This document shows positions 59,060-64,000 of a stretch of DNA of 64,000 nt, piece by piece. Made by a program: the position numbers and the translations under genes. A model generated the notes under the pieces. It was not told where the DNA came from, searched no databases, and worked only from the letters and a program-made list of their open reading frames with translations. Within the stretch, counting starts at the first letter, position 1. Every line of letters begins with the position of its first letter. Origin of the DNA: Cocos nucifera (taxonomy: Eukaryota > Streptophyta > Magnoliopsida > Arecales > Arecaceae); NCBI GenBank assembly GCA_006176705.1, contig QRFJ01002320.1, forward strand, positions 1 through 64,000, read 5' to 3'.

Positions 59060-60715
59060 CAATTGTGCGGGAGTTGAACTTCTTGTGCATCTTTCTTAGT
59101 AAAAGTGATGGGCTCCTCAGTTCTCCATCTTTTAGCCGATCCCTCAGACCCGCTGGCCTCCTACCATTGAAGTCCCTCAGAGATGGTGTTGATGACTTCA
59201 AGAGGTGGCGATCTCCTTGCTGCTCCTCCCTCCTTAGCAATTTCGATTGCGATAGTGCTCTCGGCCATTCTTCTCTTATCTTAGGCCAACGTCGCAAGAA
59301 TCAGCCAAGTCGGCCCCTCTTGATGAGCTCCTCGATCTCATCTTAGAGTTGGATGTATTTTTCAGTATCATGACCATGGTCATGATGGTAGAGACATTAC
59401 TTGTTAGGATTGCACTTGCTAGGATGAGTGAGCATCCTTTTAGGTCTCGACAACTGCTTCTTAATCTTCATTAGTACTTAGATTTTTGGAGCATTGAGGG
59501 GAGCATAGTTATGAAACCTTTTGGAGGAAGGGCTCCTCCGTGGCCTTCCATTAGGACTTCTTTGATGGCGAGCTCGAGGAGTAGTTCGGGCTTGCCTGTG
59601 CTCAGGGAGAGTCCGAGAGTGCGGTCGAGCTTCACTCGGCTTCTCTTCAACCATGGGCTTGCTAGACTCACCCACCTGCCACTCTCTTGCAGCTTCCTCA
59701 TCCTTCATCTTGAAGGCTTCTTAGCTCGAGCATATCCTTCAGCTCGAGCCAGCAGATCAACAAAATTCTTGGAATACTTCTTCTCCAAAAAAAATAGCAG
59801 ATCATTCTTTTGAAGGCCGTTCTTCAGTGTGGTCATAAAAATATATTGATCTAAGTTTCAGACCTCCAGGGCAGCAGCATTGAAGCAATTGATGTAGGCT
59901 CGAATAGACTTCCCTTTTTTCTACTTGATGTTAATAAGAGAGTCCAAACCTCGTCTGGAACATCAGCTACAGATAAAATGAGTCACAAATAAATTACTCA
60001 TCTGATCGAAGGAGAAGATCATACCCAACTTCAGCATCGAGTACTAGTTTCTTGCTGCTTCCTTCAGAGTGAATGGGAAGGCTCGGCACAAGATGGCATC
60101 TGGTGTGCCATGGAGTAGCATCTTGGTCCAAAAGACCTTCAGATGGTCAACCGGATCAGTGGTCCCATCGTAGCTCTTGAATTAGGGGAGCTTGAAGTTT
60201 GGCACGATTGACTCCTGCATGATTTATTGAGATAAAGGAGAATCAGTGTAGATATTATCGTGGTGACCCGAGGCGGCGTGGTGGAGCTGTTCGATCTACC
60301 AGTCCATGTCCTGCAGCTTTTGATCAAGAGCATCACCTCGATCATAGATCTTGGAGGGTTTTCGACTGTAGATGGAGAATGTCTCCTCTAGAGAAGAATC
60401 ATGATCTGAGTAGGGATCCTCTTCCTTCCATTTCTCCTTTCTAGGGGTGTCGGATCTACTGACCCAAGTATGCCTCCTCAGAACTGGTTCTTGGAACTTC
60501 GACGGAGGATTTTCTGACTGAATTACCGTCGGAGGTCGCTGCATGGCCTACAGTATTTTGGTGAGGCCTCGAACCTACTGCACTAGCAGGTTGAACTACT
60601 CTGGATCCACCTTGCCATTGGAGGAGGGGGTGGAGATACCGATGATGGTATTGAAGCAGATGAATTTGGCAGCAGAGGCAGTGGATTGCTGGATGGTTGT
60701 TTTCTTTGGAGGCAT
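59060..60715 (-). pseudogene. Gypsy B gag
   Basis: Starts at ATG 60715-60713 (MPPKKTTIQQSTASAAKF), about 105 bases after the PBS. The capsid-like retrotransposon Gag domain lies at about 59800-60200 (SYDGTTDPVDHLKVFWTKML; AFPFTLKEAARN). The Arg/Pro-rich linker is at 59540-59700. The conserved CLYHHDHGHDTEKYIQL with EIEELIKRGRL at 59300-59400 is the zinc-knuckle-like motif of this lineage. Several stops interrupt it. A shorter relative in gypsy A has the same start and the same motif. Confidence 0.85.
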
Positions 60716-60821
60716 TTCCTAAAGTGAACGAGATCAAATAGAGATGGATTTTGAAGGATCAAAAAGGGAAGGTAAACTAAATTGACCGAGCACTCCTTTT
60801 AGAACAAGGGCTTAAAGAGTT

Positions 60822-60836
60822 CTTCTTCTAGCGCCA
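60822..60836 (-). other. Primer binding site of gypsy B (Arg-tRNA type)
   Basis: Reads TGGCGCTAGAAGAAG on the minus strand. It is separated from the LTR by the same 10-base spacer as in gypsy A. Confidence 0.7.
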
Positions 60837-60846
60837 ATCCTATTGG

Positions 60847-62116
60847 TGCAGAATCTAGTTGATGATGAAATAGGGTTAGAGCTAGAGAAGATGAGGTCGC
60901 CATCGAAAATCTGCAAAACTAAAGTCCTGACTAGAGTCGGGGGTGCTGGCTCTGATGGGATCCTCTGACGATCAAGTCAACTCTTCTGGCCAACAGAAAT
61001 AGAGTGTTCAAAAAATTTAGAGGTAGAGTAATGGGGAGGAGAATGGAAGCCTGGAGAAAAACGTATCTAGAAGGTTCTTTTTATAGACGGAGTCTATAAT
61101 AAACTGATGGTGACAGTCGTAACCGTCTGATAGTTGATCATTCAGGGCCATGTGGAGTTTGTTACAGAAGGTACTGTCCATTATCGTGATGTGCCAGTCA
61201 AGAGTGGTGTCCTTTATCGTGACTTATCAGTCCGTTGGGATTTAATGGTTAAAGTTCGGAGGGAGCAGGCATTGGTAGTGAAAAACTTCGAGTTATGATA
61301 TTTTTAGAGAAGTTCGGACTCCTTTTAAGGTTGCGCGTATGTGGGTTGGCTTGTACTGAGCTGGTAGTCGGATTTATGAAGACGACGAGGTCCTTCCGGA
61401 TGGCCGGAAGAAGGTCGACAGGAAGGAGGTCGACTAAAGGGAGCTTGCTTGGCTACTAAAAAGAGTTTGTTTAGAAAAAAATTTGACTGGAGGAGGTCAT
61501 CCAAAAGGAGGGCGACCGACAGAGATCATCTGAATGTAGTCTGACTGGAGGAGTCCAAAAGGAGTCCAGCTTGGAGGAGATAGTAGTTCAAAAGAGGTTC
61601 AGATGTCTCCAAGATTATCTGTGCGTTGACTGGTATTCGCGAAATGAAGGATTGATGCCGAGGTCCTTTTGCTTGCACAACCAAGATTCTTGGTGCGAGA
61701 ATCCAAAGACCCGCCACTCACCGCATATTGCAAAAGTTCGTTCGGGGTGTAGCTCTACAGATCAAGATCGAACAACCTGGGAAAGTTCTAGTTGGAGAGG
61801 AGTTCAAGCAGCTTCAAGGTTGGCCAGGCTATATTGCACTGGAACTGAATACTTAATTACTTAGAGGGCTGCCATCACTGTTCAAGCTCATCTTGGTGAA
61901 ACCCACAATACCTTGTAGGTTTCGGAGTCTTCTAAAAAGGTTGGCGATCAGAACCGAGGAAGTCGACTTGCAAGTCTAAGTTGGAGATCTACGGCCTTCG
62001 CACTACGCAAGGATTCTTCACTAGTTGAAGTCGGTCGCGGTTGTTGTTGCTGAACGAGGTCACCTCAAGACCTGGCGCTCTATCGAACTTCGGCAGGTGA
62101 GGGTTTATCTCTATCA
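60847..62116 (-). repeat. 5' LTR of gypsy B (1270 bp)
   Basis: Starts TGCAGAATCTAG and ends TTTATCTCTATCA on the plus strand. A promoter TATA box (TATAAAAAGAACC on the minus strand) is at about 61073-61085. It is uninterrupted, so it supplies the empty site for the CACTA insertion in the other LTR. Confidence 0.9.
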
Positions 62117-62120
62117 TTGG

Positions 62121-62419
62121 ATATAAATGGTATAAATAGTATAAGAGGTGTATAACTTATATAGACTAAAGGATATTATAGCAAGGTTCACTGGGCTGAC
62201 CATAAATCAATCATGGTATTTATGAATGGATGCATAGATTTAACTCTTAGTCTGGCGAGGATGTCAGGGTTTAAATAGGAGAGTATGTGAGGACCTGTAT
62301 AGGTATTTTAGTTTCGCATTGATTATTTAATGGAAAGATCTTATACTTATATTAGGATAAAAAATTCAAATAATACCTACCGACTAGCTTTTTTTCGAGT
62401 GGGGTTCTGGATTATTACA
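62121..62419 (+). mobile_element. TRIM second unit (interior plus 3' LTR), separated from its start by gypsy B
   Basis: The interior matches 40107-40256 (ATAACTTATATRGA, GGTATTTATGAATGGATRCAT, TAGTCTGGCGAGGATGTCAG). A 134-base LTR at 62286-62419 runs TGTGAGGACCTG to GGATTATTACA. Read through gypsy B, the order is LTR, interior, LTR, interior, LTR: a tandem TRIM sharing its middle LTR. The primer binding site of this unit is degraded (GGTATAAATAG). Confidence 0.7.
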
Positions 62420-63800
62420 TGTTGATTGTTTTATAATAGATCCCAATGGGCTCATATTACAGTGTCTTCTAGCTCTTATAAGAATTAGTCAAAAAATATT
62501 ATTTAAATATTTTAATTAAATTAAAAATATAATATATATAATTTAATCTAAATTATTTTAAAAAAAAATAAAAAAAATAAAAACAATAATAAAAAAAAAA
62601 TATCGATGTGATAGAGAAATAGAAATCCAGAACCCATACGGCTCAATGGCCGCTCTTCTCAGCAATTCGCGGTGGCCCAACCATAAAAAGCAAGAGAGGG
62701 ACGAAGCACAATTCATTTCCCCTTTCTGTTCTCTTTCACCGGACAATCAAACCAATAGACGTGATGCCGGATCCAGGGGAGGACACGTACAGACCCCTAC
62801 GATTCTGGCCTAGAGGCAACTCTTTTTGCGCGGAAGGAGCATTAAAATCAAATAAGAAAAATAGGTTGCAGTCGGGGCACATGAACCAAAATTCCGCCAC
62901 CGCTTTCGGAAGTATCAAGGGACATTTGGTGCTGGCATTATTCCTGGAAGAATATAACAGCCGCAAAAGATACATACTCACCTGCCACGTTTTCTTTATC
63001 ATGGGTTTGAATTGTATCTTTTATGTCAAAGAATGATTATTCTTCTTTCATTCATGATTATTGAATTGCACTTCGCAAAGATCTTAAAAATTTTTAAATT
63101 TTTTTAAGTATAGATCTTGAAATAGCCATTCTGCGATCCAATAATGGATTCATTCAAAAGAATGTGAATTTTTTTTTTGATTTCTACATCATAAGCAACA
63201 CCTTTCGACTCCAGCAATTGAATCTTCATGACTTCATCTCTCACGTTCTCTTTCTGCATCTTTAAAGTATCCTCAACGATATTCTCTGCAGCTTGTATAA
63301 ATTCTTTCCAATACTACATGAAAATGATGATGATGATGAGAGTTTGGTGATCATTCATCTGATGAACAATAATATGATTTTTTTCATAATTTCTTTTCCT
63401 TCTCTCCAAACCTGATAAGAAGGATTTGGATTAGTTTTTCTTAATGCAAATAGAATGTAAAAGTCTTAGCATTAGACCACCAGCTGTGTATACAAGTCAC
63501 ATTTGTTAAACATTTTGTTAGTGCATAATTTTTTAAAAAAAAAGGAAAAATTATCTTCTACTACTTTATTCATTAAAAAAAAAAAAAAACAATCTTCTAC
63601 TCCTTTCGAATTTGTTCGTGTTACCCACGTACTTCCTATACTTCAAAAATTTGCAAGTAGATTTTTTTTTTATTTTTTATTTTTTGTACAATGAAAGGCT
63701 ACATGGAAGAAAAGGAAACCACGGTGAGTAAATAGTACAGCACGGTCACTTTTAGAAGCAGAGTAATATCATACAGCACATGGAGCCAATGAAGAATGCT
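62420..63800. other. Unassigned sequence, no gene recognised
   Basis: AT-rich at 62500-62610 and 63050-63180. A more GC-balanced island at 62640-63000 has open frames on both strands (plus 62761-63036, minus 62736-63002) without recognisable motifs. A short tandem-like pair ATCTTCTACTAC/ATCTTCTACTCC flanks an A run near 63575-63590. Confidence 0.4.
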
Positions 63801-64000
63801 TTAAGAACGGTAAAGGACAAAGCCAACGCCCATCCTATCCACGGCAAGAATCTGGGCAAACGCAGACGGAAGAAGATCCCCAACAGTAAAAACACAATCC
63901 TCCCCCTGAAGGGCCCTCTTAGATAACCCATCCCCAGTCCTGTTCTGCTCACCATAGATGTGAGATACCGTACAGGTCGGGAACAGTTGTTTAATAGCCA
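63801..64000 (-). pseudogene. C-terminal end of a LINE-type RNase H-like domain, cut by window end
   Basis: An open frame of 65 codons enters from the right edge and ends at TAA 63803-63801. It reads VSHIYGEQNRTGDGLSKRAL near residues 11-30, matching the HIYREQNxxADGLSK motif at the end of plant RNase H-like (RVT_3) domains of LINE proteins. DRMGVGFVLYRS closes the frame. The catalytic Asp expected as ADGL is kept (GDGL). It may belong to a LINE or a LINE-derived gene outside the window. Confidence 0.6.

Larger units (their letters stand above)
40378..62116 (-). mobile_element. Gypsy B: Tat-type Ty3/gypsy element with both LTRs, containing a CACTA element and a copia solo LTR
   Basis: The LTRs lie at 40378-47991 (split by CACTA, net about 1267 bp) and 60847-62116 (1270 bp), with TG/CA ends. 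The sequence TTGG abuts both outer edges (40374-40377, 62117-62120), a likely 4-bp target duplication; TTGG also happens to end the internal spacer at 60843-60846, so this is not decisive. The interior holds gag-pol on the minus strand, tandem repeats, and two antisense frames toward the 3' LTR. The LTRs differ at many sites, mainly C/T and G/A by eye, so the insertion is old. Same family as gypsy A. Confidence 0.9.

Overview
This window looks like a repeat-rich intergenic stretch of a plant nuclear genome with one clear protein-coding host gene. The large intergenic distances, AT-rich background, nested LTR retrotransposons, a CACTA element with subterminal repeats, and a host gene with a very GC-rich first exon and a 7.7-kb intron suggest a monocot. 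A palm (oil palm, coconut or date palm type) is my best guess, but that is inference and no species-diagnostic sequence was identified.

Layout. 1-6311: an Angela/Tork-like Ty1/copia element on the minus strand, cut by the window start, with decayed gag-protease-integrase and a 2.28-kb 5' LTR. It sits in the integrase region of gypsy A. 6312-20056: gypsy A, a Tat-type Ty3/gypsy element on the minus strand (two RNase H domains), with its 5' LTR at 18722-20056. Gypsy A is also split by a young, complete 7.18-kb Athila-like element at 11231-18411 (5-bp target duplication GTGCC). That element keeps only a Gag C-terminal remnant and no pol.

21575-30962: the host gene, minus strand, an ankyrin-repeat/GPCR-chaperone (ANKRD13-like) protein. 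I could assemble it from two exons joined in phase: exon 1 at 29622-30962 and exon 2 at 21575-21928, predicted 564 aa. The intron carries a hAT element at 23656-24549, and a run of 33 A (sense strand) directly follows its GT donor.

31000-39563: AT-rich intergenic DNA with a 5'-truncated LINE (34295-35327, 11-bp target duplication) and a small hAT-type element nested in a MITE-like element (35357-36222).

39564-62419: a cluster of tiny TRIM retrotransposons, one copy of which is split by gypsy B (40378-62116). Gypsy B is a second member of the gypsy A family with both LTRs. Its 3' LTR is split by a 6.3-kb CACTA transposon (40901-47244). Its internal region holds, on the opposite strand to gag-pol, two coiled-coil antisense reading frames (one of them ending at a copia solo LTR at 50509-52983) and an array of about seven 116-bp tandem repeats.

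62420-64000: unassigned sequence, then the C-terminal end of a LINE-type RNase H domain on the minus strand that runs off the window.

How it fits together: apart from the ANKRD13-like gene almost everything recognisable is mobile DNA. The nesting gives a relative order: TRIMs before gypsy B before CACTA and copia solo LTR; gypsy A before the copia and the Athila-like element. The Athila-like element, with near-identical LTRs, appears to be the youngest. All element genes except perhaps the short Athila-like frames are broken by stops.
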